From positions 15,090-79,089 of the forward strand of contig CAJOCL010000005.1 of assembly GCA_905233565.1 (NCBI GenBank): DNA of 64,000 nt, given 5' to 3'. This stretch comes from an uncultured Synergistales bacterium. Lineage in GTDB: Bacteria > Synergistota > Synergistia > Synergistales > Aminobacteriaceae. Position numbers and translations under genes: made by a program. The number at the start of each line of letters is the position of its first letter. Within the stretch, counting starts at the first letter, position 1. Shown in pieces: positions 8,483 to 16,887 of this stretch. The notes beneath the pieces are model-generated. The model did no database searches. It saw only the letters and a list, made by a program, of their open reading frames with translations, and was not told the origin of the DNA.

Positions 8483-9631
8483 ATGTCAGATACGATTAAA
8501 AAATTAGTCGGCGATGCCCTCAATGAAATTATCGAGAGTGCCAAAAACGGAGGGCGTAAAATCCGCGTCGGTTTAATGGCTTCGGGGAGTGAACACGGTT
8601 CGGCTGAGATTGCGAGGGGCGCGAGAATGGCTCTTCAAAATTCAGGAAATGTAATTCCCGTTTTAATCGGCCCCAAAATAAAAGGCTTTGAGGACTTGGA
8701 ATACATAGAGTGTGATGAAGCCGAAATCCCTTCAAAACTTGAAGAGTGCGTTAAAAACGGCGATGTTGCTGGAGCTGTCGCAATGCACTTCCCGTTCCCC
8801 TTAGGCGTAACGACAATCGGGCGCGTATTCACTCCGGGACGCGGACGGCCTATGATTTTGGCCTCAACGACTGGGACATCATCAACCGTCAGGGGCGAGG
8901 CCATGTTAAGAAATGCCGTTTACGGTATAGCCGTTGCCAAATCTCTCGGGATTACAAGCCCTACGGTCGGGATTTTGAATGTTGACACTGCACAGCCCGT
9001 TTTCAGAGCCTTATCGAGAATGAAAGAGAAGGGTTACGATATAACATTCGGAGAGTCGACGAGGGCTGACGGCGGGAGCGTTCTCAGGGGCAATGACATT
9101 TTGTCGGGAGCGGTTGATGTCTGCGTAACCGACACGCTGACTGGGAATGTCTTAGTGAAAATGTTCTCATCATTCACTACGGGCGGAAGCTATGAGGCTT
9201 CAGGGTGGGGCTACGGTCCTTCATGCGGAGAGAATTGGAGTAACGTTGTATCAATCGTATCACGTGCTTCAGGCGCACCTGTCATCGCAAACGCCCTGAC
9301 TTTTACGGCAAGCGTAATAATCGGCGGACTTCCCGAAAAAGTCGCGGAGGAATTGAAATCGGCACGTAAGGCGGGGCTTGATGATGAGATTGAAGGTCTG
9401 ACACCTAAAGCCGCGAAGGCTGAAGACGAGGTTAAAGCGCCCCCTGCGGAACCTACGGACGATGAACTGCACGGAATTGACGTTCTCGAAATCGACAACG
9501 CCGTAAAAGTTCTCTGGAAAGAGGGAATTTACGCTGAGAGCGCAATGGGCTGCACCGGACCGGTAATAAAGATGCCTGCGAGACACATGGAAAAGGCCGC
9601 CGAAATCCTGAAGGCCAACGGATATTTGTAA
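8483..9631 (+). CDS. grdD: Glycine reductase component C, alpha subunit
   Basis: GrdD is the acetyl-transferring subunit of component C, distantly related to PlsX/phosphotransacetylase-like proteins. The ATG at 8483 gives 382 residues; an in-frame TTG two codons upstream touches the grdC stop and is less likely. The C-terminal SAMGCTGPVIKMP contains Cys357, matching the conserved Cys near 359 that I recall as the acetyl-carrying residue. The central glycine-rich HFPFPLGVTTIGRVFTPG is also family-typical. A short acidic, Ala/Pro-rich linker (residues about 300-330) separates the main domain from this C-terminal segment. It completes the acetyl-phosphate-forming step of the pathway. Confidence 0.96.
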   Translation: MSDTIKKLVGDALNEIIESAKNGGRKIRVGLMASGSEHGSAEIARGARMALQNSGNVIPVLIGPKIKGFEDLEYIECDEAEIPSKLEECVKNGDVAGAVAMHFPFPLGVTTIGRVFTPGRGRPMILASTTGTSSTVRGEAMLRNAVYGIAVAKSLGITSPTVGILNVDTAQPVFRALSRMKEKGYDITFGESTRADGGSVLRGNDILSGAVDVCVTDTLTGNVLVKMFSSFTTGGSYEASGWGYGPSCGENWSNVVSIVSRASGAPVIANALTFTASVIIGGLPEKVAEELKSARKAGLDDEIEGLTPKAAKAEDEVKAPPAEPTDDELHGIDVLEIDNAVKVLWKEGIYAESAMGCTGPVIKMPARHMEKAAEILKANGYL

Positions 9632-9632
9632 A

Positions 9633-9854
9633 TTGAGCTGCCTTGCGACTTTCAAAACTACGAGTTCAGCCCTTATGTTCGAGAGGACGTGCAGAAGTTC
9701 GGGGATAGAGGCACGAATTGCGCCCGTCCCGCGAAAATTATCGTCATCATGCGGATTGGCCTGTGAATTTCCATGCGATAAGAGGGCTGAAGTTGAGGCA
9801 ATAGCAATATCAAAAAAAATCAGCGTTGCGGGCTACCACGAAATTGACGAATAA
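9633..9854 (+). CDS. DUF3343 protein, putative Se/S carrier-like
   Basis: A 73-residue protein starting with TTG one base after the grdD stop. The blocks FKTTSSALMFE, GIEARIAPVPRKLSSSCGLACEF and a C-terminal strand-rich tail match the DUF3343 family (putative Se/S carrier-like in Pfam). The conserved SSxCG places Cys40 in the position expected for a carrier thiol. Members are often found beside selenium or sulfur-transfer genes; here it ends the grd transcription unit. A role in delivering selenium for the two selenoproteins is an inference from family name and position; no biochemistry is implied by the sequence. Confidence 0.85.
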   Translation: MSCLATFKTTSSALMFERTCRSSGIEARIAPVPRKLSSSCGLACEFPCDKRAEVEAIAISKKISVAGYHEIDE

Positions 9855-9857
9855 TAA

Positions 9858-9890
9858 AAACCGGAGAGAGTGAAATCTTTCCGGTTTTCT
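9858..9890 (+). terminator. Terminator ending the grd gene cluster
   Basis: AAACCGGA (9858-9865) pairs with TCCGGTTT (9880-9887), followed by TCT. The stem sits immediately after the DUF3343 gene and ahead of the convergent plsY, so it may act in both directions. Confidence 0.7.
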
Positions 9891-9935
9891 GCGTGTATAT
9901 TTATAAAATAATAAAGGAGAAAAATGAGAAAAATA

Positions 9936-10568
9936 TTACTTCTGCCACTTGTTTTCCGTGCCGTTAATCATTCTTACGATATTAGTCCTGTGCCTCCATA
10001 CGCAGAGCATTGCGAGGACGACACCGAGCATGACAAATTCTTTGGGTGCGCCGAGCATTGAGAAGAAAACCGGCATGGCCATCAGCGATAACATTGAGGC
10101 GAGCGACACTATTCTCGTTACGTCCCTGATAATAAACCATAATCCCCCGCAAAGCAAGATAGCCGCAAAAGATTTATACGGCCATATGAAAAATAAGGTT
10201 CCGTATGTTGTAGCAACGCCCTTGCCGCCCCTGAATTTCAGCCAAACCGGGTAATTATGCCCGATTACGACCGCGAGAGCCGCTACAGTGGCGATGATGT
10301 TCTGTTCTTCGGCAGGCACTATATGAGCCGCGAGGAGCAGAGCCAGCGAGCCTTTGAGCATGTCGACAACTGCCGTGAACCATGACCAGAAAGGCCCCAT
10401 AGCGCGCCCGACGTTGGTTGCGCCGATAGCTTTTGAGCCTATTGAACGGATATCGAGATTGTCGCGCTGTCCGTCTTTGTTCTTGTGAAAAAGTTTAGTG
10501 ATTATGTATCCTGTCGGGAACGAGCCTATAAGGTACGAGATTACCACCCATATTACGATATTGCGCAT
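9936..10568 (-). CDS. plsY: Acyl-phosphate:glycerol-3-phosphate acyltransferase PlsY
   Basis: PlsY adds the first acyl chain to glycerol-3-phosphate using acyl phosphate, in the inner membrane. The 210 residues form about five membrane segments. Family motifs seen are IGSFPTGYI near the start, IGSKAIGATNVGRAMG (residues 42-57) and the catalytic-loop block KFRGGKGVATTYG (about 112-124). It starts at an ATG behind AAAGGGG. A gap of 30 bases separates it from the RelA/SpoT-like gene upstream on the same strand. Confidence 0.95.
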   Translation of the reverse strand: MRNIVIWVVISYLIGSFPTGYIITKLFHKNKDGQRDNLDIRSIGSKAIGATNVGRAMGPFWSWFTAVVDMLKGSLALLLAAHIVPAEEQNIIATVAALAVVIGHNYPVWLKFRGGKGVATTYGTLFFIWPYKSFAAILLCGGLWFIIRDVTRIVSLASMLSLMAMPVFFSMLGAPKEFVMLGVVLAMLCVWRHRTNIVRMINGTENKWQK

Positions 10569-10598
10569 TAGAAAACCCCTTTCTCAATCTTAAAATTT

Positions 10599-11675
10599 TT
10601 AATCAATTCCGCTTATACGGTCCGAGCCGCGTTTAATGCCGAGAGCCGTTAAATCCTTGTCTTTCAGCCTGTCCCATTTGAAATTAAGGACGAGGAGGAA
10701 CAGTGCCGAAAACGGGTCAACCCTCCATTTTGAATTGTCCCTGAAGGTGTCGTGAAGCGTTTTCAGCTGCCTGAAGCCCTTATCCTCGCTGTCCATGTCA
10801 TCAAGAAAGATTTTGACTTCTGAAATCGTATCTATACCCGAAGCCCTGAAAATGCTGCACAAATTCTTGAAACTCTCGCGCAGGTAGTCAGCGTCAGGGG
10901 TAAATTCAGGAAATCCTGCGTTGACGGCGGCGTTGTTCCAGTGGACGAGGAGCGAATTATTATCCCTGAACAGCGTATAGAGTTCCTCATCAGTGAAGAG
11001 AGTTTCAGCGTTTACCTGTTCAACTTTTTTTGCTGACGGTGAGGGCGGGACGAGCAGTGCTTCTTCCTTAATTTCGTTGCGTAACGTCAAAAAGCCCTTG
11101 TCAGCTTTCTCAAGCATTGCCCCTAGCAGGAATAATTCACGGGTAAATTCTTCTTCTGAATTTTTGCCGACCGTCTGAGTTACCTTCGGGAGGATCGTAG
11201 CCCATACTTCCTGAAGCATAGTTCTTATTTCGAGCCTGAAATTGAGATCTTTGTACTTTGCCCATTCTTTCAGGGTTGAACGTGATCGGGACAGGGATAA
11301 TATATAGACTACGGCAGGATAGCCGAAACGCTTGGGATCTTTGAGGGTGCCTGAATCGGAGGGCAGTGAACGCGAGCTGTCAATGTCGAACTCGGATTTA
11401 ACCAGCTCTTCAATTCTCAGGACGTCAGCGGGAAATCTCAGCAAAACCCTTATGGTTACGAGGTCAACTCCTGCCAAGTCTTTTTCTTCGAGGGTTGAGA
11501 GAATGTGCAGAAGTTCGGCCGGAGGTTCAGCCCAGCCCTCAATCGCGTAAAATTCAACACCCTCAACTTCGACGAGATCCTGAATTAAATTCCTGATTCT
11601 CGCGGCGTATTCCTCGTAGAGTTTGAGGCTTTCAACGTATCTTATTCCAATTTCGTCAATCCTGCGTTTATTCAT
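10599..11675 (-). CDS. Diverged RelA/SpoT-domain protein, putative small alarmone synthetase
   Basis: A 358-residue protein whose first ~180 residues thread onto the RelA/SpoT nucleotidyltransferase fold. Seen are GVDLVTIRVLL near residue 75 (the Asp-led DxxxxRV strand that binds metal), FGYPAVVYILSL near 117 (the GYxxxHY block, with Val-Tyr in place of His-Tyr), and LNFRLEIRTMLQEVWATI near 145 (the ExQxRT...W block). There is no HD hydrolase domain and no TGS/ACT, so it is not the housekeeping Rel. The remaining ~170 residues are helical with charged repeats and are not recognised. It could make (p)ppGpp-like alarmones, act as a toxSAS-type toxin, or be inactive. It lies between plsY and csaB without a visible partner antitoxin. 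Confidence 0.6.
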   Translation of the reverse strand: MNKRRIDEIGIRYVESLKLYEEYAARIRNLIQDLVEVEGVEFYAIEGWAEPPAELLHILSTLEEKDLAGVDLVTIRVLLRFPADVLRIEELVKSEFDIDSSRSLPSDSGTLKDPKRFGYPAVVYILSLSRSRSTLKEWAKYKDLNFRLEIRTMLQEVWATILPKVTQTVGKNSEEEFTRELFLLGAMLEKADKGFLTLRNEIKEEALLVPPSPSAKKVEQVNAETLFTDEELYTLFRDNNSLLVHWNNAAVNAGFPEFTPDADYLRESFKNLCSIFRASGIDTISEVKIFLDDMDSEDKGFRQLKTLHDTFRDNSKWRVDPFSALFLLVLNFKWDRLKDKDLTALGIKRGSDRISGID

Positions 11676-11687
11676 GACGAAATTTTA

Positions 11688-12632
11688 TCACAGAGCCAAT
11701 ATTTCGCGGCATAAAATATCAATCTCCTTTGAACTTTCCGGGATTTCGCGGGGCATAACGGGAACAGCCCAGTCATCAGCGATTAGCGGCACTCCTGAAT
11801 TTTCAGCAAACTCGTTGATTTTGATGTCATAAGGCATCATTGCAAGGGGTGTCCTGAAAATCTGCGACAAAATCCCAAAATGCAATCTCATTCCGACGGC
11901 TGATTTGGCTTCTGACCAGATTTTTTTAGCGTCATCGAAATTTCTGACCCTGAAGATTTCGCGCAGCCCCAGAGATTTTATGACAATTTCATCTTCATGT
12001 GAGAGCGCAACGCCGACCGTGTAATCATCAATATGGGGGATTAAAATTTTTTTGAAACTGTCGAGATTTCTGCACGGCCTTACGTTTAACAATTTGAGAT
12101 TTCCCCGTGAGATTACGCCGTCATTTTTGAGCGTAAAAACTAAATCAGTTCCGCATGAAATATTTCTGCAGCCTAAATTTTCGGCTTCCCTGAGTGATTT
12201 TGCGCCCCTGACGTGGATTTTCCCGCATAATTTCAGTGCATCGGCGGCCAGAAATCTTGAAATTTTTGTTTTGAGAGGGCCGACTGACTGGCCGATAGCA
12301 AAAATTTTAACGCCGAGAAAGTTTGCGAGCCTTATAACGCCCCAATACCATAGGCAGGATTTTATGCTTGTGCTGTCCTGAAAAATTCCTCCGCCCCCTA
12401 AAATGAGCCTGTCAGATGATTTCAGAGCCGTAAATACACCGTTCCAGCTCCAGCGGTTAATTGATTTAACGCTGAAGCCTGACGATGTTAATTCAGGGTT
12501 GTTTGAAAATACGATTATTTTATCACGGTTTACTCCGCACCTTCCGAGAATGTCAATAGTTGACGATAACAACAGCTCATCGCCCAAGTTCCCGAAACCG
12601 TAATAGCCCAGTAAAGCCGCAGAGTAACGCAT
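11688..12632 (-). CDS. csaB: Polysaccharide pyruvyl transferase CsaB
   Basis: CsaB adds a ketal-linked pyruvate to cell-wall polymer, the modification that SLH domains bind in many bacteria. The protein is 314 residues from ATG 12632. It opens with ALLGYYGFGNLGDELLL, the family's N-terminal glycine motif, and has RLILGGGGIFQD near residue 75, GQSVGPL near 117, VRGAKSLREAENLG near 147 and MRLHFGILSQ near 244. The start codon overlaps the stop of the upstream DUF5693 gene by one base (TGATG), so the two are coupled; longer upstream extensions of this frame lie inside that gene. Together they suggest surface polymer modification. Confidence 0.92.
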   Translation of the reverse strand: MRYSAALLGYYGFGNLGDELLLSSTIDILGRCGVNRDKIIVFSNNPELTSSGFSVKSINRWSWNGVFTALKSSDRLILGGGGIFQDSTSIKSCLWYWGVIRLANFLGVKIFAIGQSVGPLKTKISRFLAADALKLCGKIHVRGAKSLREAENLGCRNISCGTDLVFTLKNDGVISRGNLKLLNVRPCRNLDSFKKILIPHIDDYTVGVALSHEDEIVIKSLGLREIFRVRNFDDAKKIWSEAKSAVGMRLHFGILSQIFRTPLAMMPYDIKINEFAENSGVPLIADDWAVPVMPREIPESSKEIDILCREILAL

Positions 12633-14509
12633 CAGCTTAGTACCGGCCTGATTAATTTCAAAACCGGTATGACAACGAACTTTATTACGCAGACGACTGC
12701 AAGACCGACAACAAGCCCCGTCCATAACCCGTTAAATTCCCTGAGTAAAATAAGCATAACGGGAGTATGAAAATGACAAAAACTGTTGATGACTGACGAG
12801 AAGCCGAGAGCGGTGCCGATCCTGAAAATTTCCCTGTAACGTTCAAAATAATTATTTCTGACTAGGAAGCCCCATAAAAGCAAGGACGGATAGCCGACGA
12901 AAACTTCGCGTGTTCTCGGCCTTGCGATTAATAAACGTTCAAGTGTAACCCTTAAATTTGTCTCAAAGCCCGAAATATCGGAGACGTTGTCGCTCCTGAA
13001 AATTGCGAACGCTATAGCCCCGAGCAATGCCCCGTAGAGCATTAACTCGCCCCATAAAGGCGGACGCGAAAGAAATCCGATTAAAGACTCAGGATGTACT
13101 CTGTTTTTCAGGTCATGAAGAAGAACGAGGACGGGAGGGATAACGAGGGTTAATTTAACGCCCGAGAACGTCTGCAGCCTCAGCATAAACGCCGTAACGC
13201 TGAAGAATGACGCGAGGGCAAGCCCCCCTGCGATTATGAATATGAAAGCGGGGATTATGCGTCTGTTTTTAGCCTCGTCCATTGCAGATAGTGAGGCTTC
13301 AACGGCGATTAAAGGTGCGGTGAAAGCTCCCGTAAACCTTGCAATCACTGGGATTTTGAGTATTAAGCCGGCAATGATTATGGTTGACGCTGAGAAGGTC
13401 AGCGCGATATTTTTAGATGATTTCATGCCCATTCTTACGAGATATGAATAGAGACAGAAGACGAAGACCGCTGAAATTGCCAGAGCCGCGAAGATGTTGG
13501 GATTTAATTTTTCTTCAGCGTAGACTGTATCAGGCCATGCTATATTGAACCCGTGAGCTTTCAGGTCATCGGCAAGCAGCCTGATTTCATCTGCGTAATC
13601 ATTGAATTTGAAATTTGCCGTATTAATCGGGGCAGTTCTGTAAAGCAGCAATCTCACTGAACGTTCGACGGCGGCGCGTATCATTCTGTCCCTGAGAACA
13701 GCCCTAGAAATTCTGCGCGAAGTCATTTCTTCGTTCGTAACGCTGTGAAGGGAGAGCAGTAACGGCGATACTTTAGCATTTAACTGAGGTTCGCCGACCT
13801 GACGTGAAAATTCTACGATTGCGACGGGAATGTTTAACTCTTTTGAAACATCGGCAAGTGCGCTTACATCGGGATAACCTGAAACATATTCGCCTGAGGG
13901 TGTGAAAGCGTCAACGTGATAGATTTCGTGAACTTTCCTGAGCATGAGGGCGGCTTTGTCCGAGAGATGGCCGGGCGATGGAGCGGGACGGTAATAGATT
14001 TTCAGACCTGCATTTTTAGCGGCTTCGAGCCCGTCAATATCTGGTATTATGCCTGAATTTTTGATCATGTTTGCAGGTATGGTTAAAAGAACGGGGCCTT
14101 TTTTGTCGTCAGAAATTCCGAGCCTTAATCTTAACCATTCATTTAACAGGTTTTTATAAGGGCTGAAGGGTTTAATTGATATGATAGTACCTTCAGTGCC
14201 TCTTTGTGAATCGTCAGCGGCTTTCATTTCAGCCTGACCGACACCGTGATTTACGCTGTCGCCGGTTAATTCGCTGACCATGAGGCCGGTAACACCGTTT
14301 TCTGCTAAGATTGAAATTGCCTTGTCAACGCTTAACCCTGAATTTTTAGCTAGTGTAACAATTTCCCTGTAATCAGAAATTATAGCAACGTTCTTGTTTT
14401 TCTGTTCTAATTTCAGTCTCGGCCAAAGACCGTAAAATGAAAACGCCATGACCAGAGCGATAAAAGCGGCGTTAAAAAACTTTCTTTTTGTAAAATCTGT
14501 AAAAGTCAT
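12632..14509 (-). CDS. DUF5693-family multi-pass membrane protein
   Basis: A 625-residue protein with one N-terminal membrane anchor (residues 11-29), an extracytoplasmic domain of about 290 residues, and a C-terminal half with about eight membrane segments. I recall this architecture as DUF5693, a family commonly encoded directly upstream of csaB, as here. The soluble part has TIM-barrel-like sequence (SPGHLSDKAALMLRKVHEIYHVDAF and LNIPVAIVEFSRQ segments). Its biochemical function is unknown. Overlap with csaB suggests a shared role in export or assembly of the pyruvylated polymer; that is inference. Confidence 0.75.
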   Translation of the reverse strand: MTFTDFTKRKFFNAAFIALVMAFSFYGLWPRLKLEQKNKNVAIISDYREIVTLAKNSGLSVDKAISILAENGVTGLMVSELTGDSVNHGVGQAEMKAADDSQRGTEGTIISIKPFSPYKNLLNEWLRLRLGISDDKKGPVLLTIPANMIKNSGIIPDIDGLEAAKNAGLKIYYRPAPSPGHLSDKAALMLRKVHEIYHVDAFTPSGEYVSGYPDVSALADVSKELNIPVAIVEFSRQVGEPQLNAKVSPLLLSLHSVTNEEMTSRRISRAVLRDRMIRAAVERSVRLLLYRTAPINTANFKFNDYADEIRLLADDLKAHGFNIAWPDTVYAEEKLNPNIFAALAISAVFVFCLYSYLVRMGMKSSKNIALTFSASTIIIAGLILKIPVIARFTGAFTAPLIAVEASLSAMDEAKNRRIIPAFIFIIAGGLALASFFSVTAFMLRLQTFSGVKLTLVIPPVLVLLHDLKNRVHPESLIGFLSRPPLWGELMLYGALLGAIAFAIFRSDNVSDISGFETNLRVTLERLLIARPRTREVFVGYPSLLLWGFLVRNNYFERYREIFRIGTALGFSSVINSFCHFHTPVMLILLREFNGLWTGLVVGLAVVCVIKFVVIPVLKLIRPVLS

Positions 14510-14545
14510 AAAAATTTCTCCCGATTATAAATATTAATAGGCATT

Positions 14546-15631
14546 TTAACACTTAATTAGCGAATATAACTGCGAGGCTTTATTCTCAGTCCGGGCGAAA
14601 TACTTTCCTTTTTCGGTCTTAATATCTTTGAGCCTTGATATTATGGGGATCTGCGAGTATTTTTTATATTTCCGTAAAATTTCCCTGCCTTTCCGGTTAA
14701 ACGCTAAAACTCTGGTATACGGGACATTGCCGTTCATGGCCTCTTTAACGTCAGCCCTTTTCAATCCCAATAAAATATATATTAAACGCCGTCTTATGTG
14801 AGCCCTTGTGTATCTTGAACATACGCATTTGCCGATGAAGTCACCGAGATTTTTTGAGGCTTTCCAATTTTTCAGGAACAGCCCTTCAATGCCCTCATCA
14901 ATGCCGTAAATTTCCCTTAACTCATCAACACTGCTTCTTATGAATAGACACTGTAAAAGCGGCCATAATTTCCCCTCATTATATAGAGTATTATTATTAA
15001 GGCTCTGAAGCGAATAATCAGGCAGCATATCGGAATTTTCGATTATGTTTTCGCGTATTAAGCTGCTTTTGAAGTTACCAGTTCTTTTAACGGGGAAAAA
15101 TTCGATGTTAAAGCCCTGTTTTTTAACGTTGAGCATGTATGAAACGGCCAGTAAATTATTAGGCTTTTTTATGAAATCGCCTGAGCCATTGAGTATATTT
15201 TCGAGGGCTATTGAATTAGCTTTAGGGAATGAGGCACCCAGCGACATTTCATGCTTCAGTACGGTTTTGTAGTTTTCAGGCTCGTTAATCATTATGCTGA
15301 CGAGTTTATGAGCGTCAAAATTTACGTCTTCCATTCCGAAAGCTATTTGTTCAACGAAACCGAGACGGCCAAGAATATTAACTGCTCCGCGTGAAAAATC
15401 CTGAGCTGCCGAACAGGAATAAAGGAACGGCAATTCAAGCACTAAATCGGCTCCGGCTATAACTGCATTGTCAGCCCTCGTTAATTTGTCAGAGATTGAA
15501 GGGCTTCCCCTCTGGGTGAAATTTGATGATAATACTACGATTATCCCGTCAGGATTTTTAATTTTGCTGAATAACAATTCATGTCCTTTATGTAACGGGT
15601 TAAATTCCGCCGTAATTCCGGTTAATATGAT
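14546..15631 (-). CDS. tRNA(Met) cytidine acetate ligase-like nucleotidyltransferase (TmcAL/YlbM)
   Basis: The family uses ATP and acetate to acetylate the wobble cytidine of elongator tRNA-Met. The N-terminal block GITAEFNPLHKGHELLF is the HxGH nucleotidyltransferase motif. VVLSSNFTQRGSPSISDKLTRA and GADLVLELPFLYS follow, and RxYTRAHIRRRLIY lies near the C-terminus. The start is uncertain. A longer frame reaches ATG 15694, but TATAAT at 15671-15666 and AAGAGAG at 15646-15640 imply initiation near 15631, where only ATC or ATA codons are in frame. I use ATC 15631 (361 residues), which puts the start just before the conserved motif, as in homologues; TTG 15661 is another option. Confidence 0.85.
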   Translation of the reverse strand: MILTGITAEFNPLHKGHELLFSKIKNPDGIIVVLSSNFTQRGSPSISDKLTRADNAVIAGADLVLELPFLYSCSAAQDFSRGAVNILGRLGFVEQIAFGMEDVNFDAHKLVSIMINEPENYKTVLKHEMSLGASFPKANSIALENILNGSGDFIKKPNNLLAVSYMLNVKKQGFNIEFFPVKRTGNFKSSLIRENIIENSDMLPDYSLQSLNNNTLYNEGKLWPLLQCLFIRSSVDELREIYGIDEGIEGLFLKNWKASKNLGDFIGKCVCSRYTRAHIRRRLIYILLGLKRADVKEAMNGNVPYTRVLAFNRKGREILRKYKKYSQIPIISRLKDIKTEKGKYFARTENKASQLYSLIKC

Positions 15632-15743
15632 AAAATCAACTCTCTTGTAAAAAATTTTCAATGAGATTATATATTGAACTTGGAGCTGCGGCATTCTTAG
15701 TCTGATATTTACCCTTCAGGTACTCGGAATGAGAAAAAAGAAA

Positions 15744-15770
15744 TACCCCCAGTGTAAAAGCTGAGGGCAT
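15744..15770 (-). terminator. Terminator downstream of Mrr-like gene
   Basis: On the minus strand TGCCCTCAG pairs with CTGGGGGTA around an 8-base loop with one mismatch, followed by TTTCTTTTTT. A run of nine T's on the other side makes it potentially bidirectional. Confidence 0.65.
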
Positions 15771-15800
15771 TTTTTTTTGCTTCGTGAATGTCAGTTTTGA

Positions 15801-16841
15801 TTACATTGATGTGAAATCGTTTATATCAGATATTCCTGCATCGGCAAGCATATGGGCAAATTCCATTCCGTTAATAAGCCGTACAGAATTTTCCTGCGCG
15901 AGTGATATTGCTTCTTTTGAAAATTCTCCTGCTGTTGAGAGAACCCACATAATATTTGTCTCGCCTTCAGCAAAATTTATTGTCTGGAGTTCTTTGTATT
16001 TCTTTATCTGCTGAACTGCCCAATCTCCTGTCATGCCGTCATGCTTCTTAACCTGAATGTATATGTTGACTCCAAGCGGTGAAAATTCTGCTGCTACATC
16101 GGCATCTGCATAGTTATCTTCATTAGGATCCCCTTTAGGCTTTGACGGCTTGTATACGTTTGTTGCTCCGGCTTTCTTCATGTACCAGCGCACAAGTTTT
16201 TCTGTGTCTATAGGGTTTGCATTGTCGGTTATTGCACTGAGAATAATTTTTGTTGCCTCATCTGCAATTACATCATGAAGGTTTACGGGAGCTTTGCTTT
16301 TTGCGGCTTCGTCAATTTCCGGCTGCAAATCATCTACATATGTATTAGTCTGCCGTATCTTCATGCGGGACTGAAGTTTTGCGCCTGCCCAGCTTCTAAG
16401 AATGTTGTACCTGATTTCTTCCGTCTCAACATAGAATCCGAGATCTACAAGTTCATTATTGCGGTAGATACCTTTTTCATCGCTGTCATTCTTCAGGACA
16501 ACCGGCAAATCTTCAAGTGCAGAAGCAGGAAGCTCAGTAACAGGTTTAGGGTCGCTCTTCACGCGTACAATGCTGAAAATACTCCCGTAAAGCGGAACAA
16601 CGATCACATCGCCGGGGCGGAACTGCGAGAATACTATCAACGAACGATTTTTTCTGTACTCCGTCTCGAAAACTTCATACATTAACTTGTTAAGCTCTTC
16701 AGAGCTGCCGTGATTTTTTACATTGCTGGTGGCCTTTTCATTTCCGAGAAGGTATCCCCATCCTATTGTCAAATATCCTCTGTCGAAAAGCGGCTTTGAT
16801 ATACTCCATTCGTGAGATATTCTGTGAATAAAATAGCTCAT
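15801..16841 (-). CDS. Mrr-like restriction endonuclease with N-terminal PUA/EVE-like region
   Basis: A 346-residue putative modification-dependent nuclease. Residues about 190-300 resemble the Mrr catalytic domain of the PD-(D/E)xK superfamily: DADVAAEFSPLG (Asp246/Asp248) followed by IYIQVKKHDG (Gln263, Lys265), the D...QxK form used by Mrr enzymes, then a helix with Gln-rich WAVQQIKKY. The first ~100 residues (RPGDVIVVPLYGSIFSIVRV) look like a small beta-barrel of PUA/EVE type that could read modified bases. The ATG is preceded by AAAGGAGAAAG. The EVE-like gene lies 46 bases upstream on the same strand, so they form a two-gene unit. Cleavage of methylated or otherwise modified foreign DNA is the likely role, inferred from family. 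Confidence 0.8.
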   Translation of the reverse strand: MSYFIHRISHEWSISKPLFDRGYLTIGWGYLLGNEKATSNVKNHGSSEELNKLMYEVFETEYRKNRSLIVFSQFRPGDVIVVPLYGSIFSIVRVKSDPKPVTELPASALEDLPVVLKNDSDEKGIYRNNELVDLGFYVETEEIRYNILRSWAGAKLQSRMKIRQTNTYVDDLQPEIDEAAKSKAPVNLHDVIADEATKIILSAITDNANPIDTEKLVRWYMKKAGATNVYKPSKPKGDPNEDNYADADVAAEFSPLGVNIYIQVKKHDGMTGDWAVQQIKKYKELQTINFAEGETNIMWVLSTAGEFSKEAISLAQENSVRLINGMEFAHMLADAGISDINDFTSM

Positions 16842-16887
16842 GTATCTTTCTCCTTTATTTAATTTTTTTTGAAAATTATAACACTAG

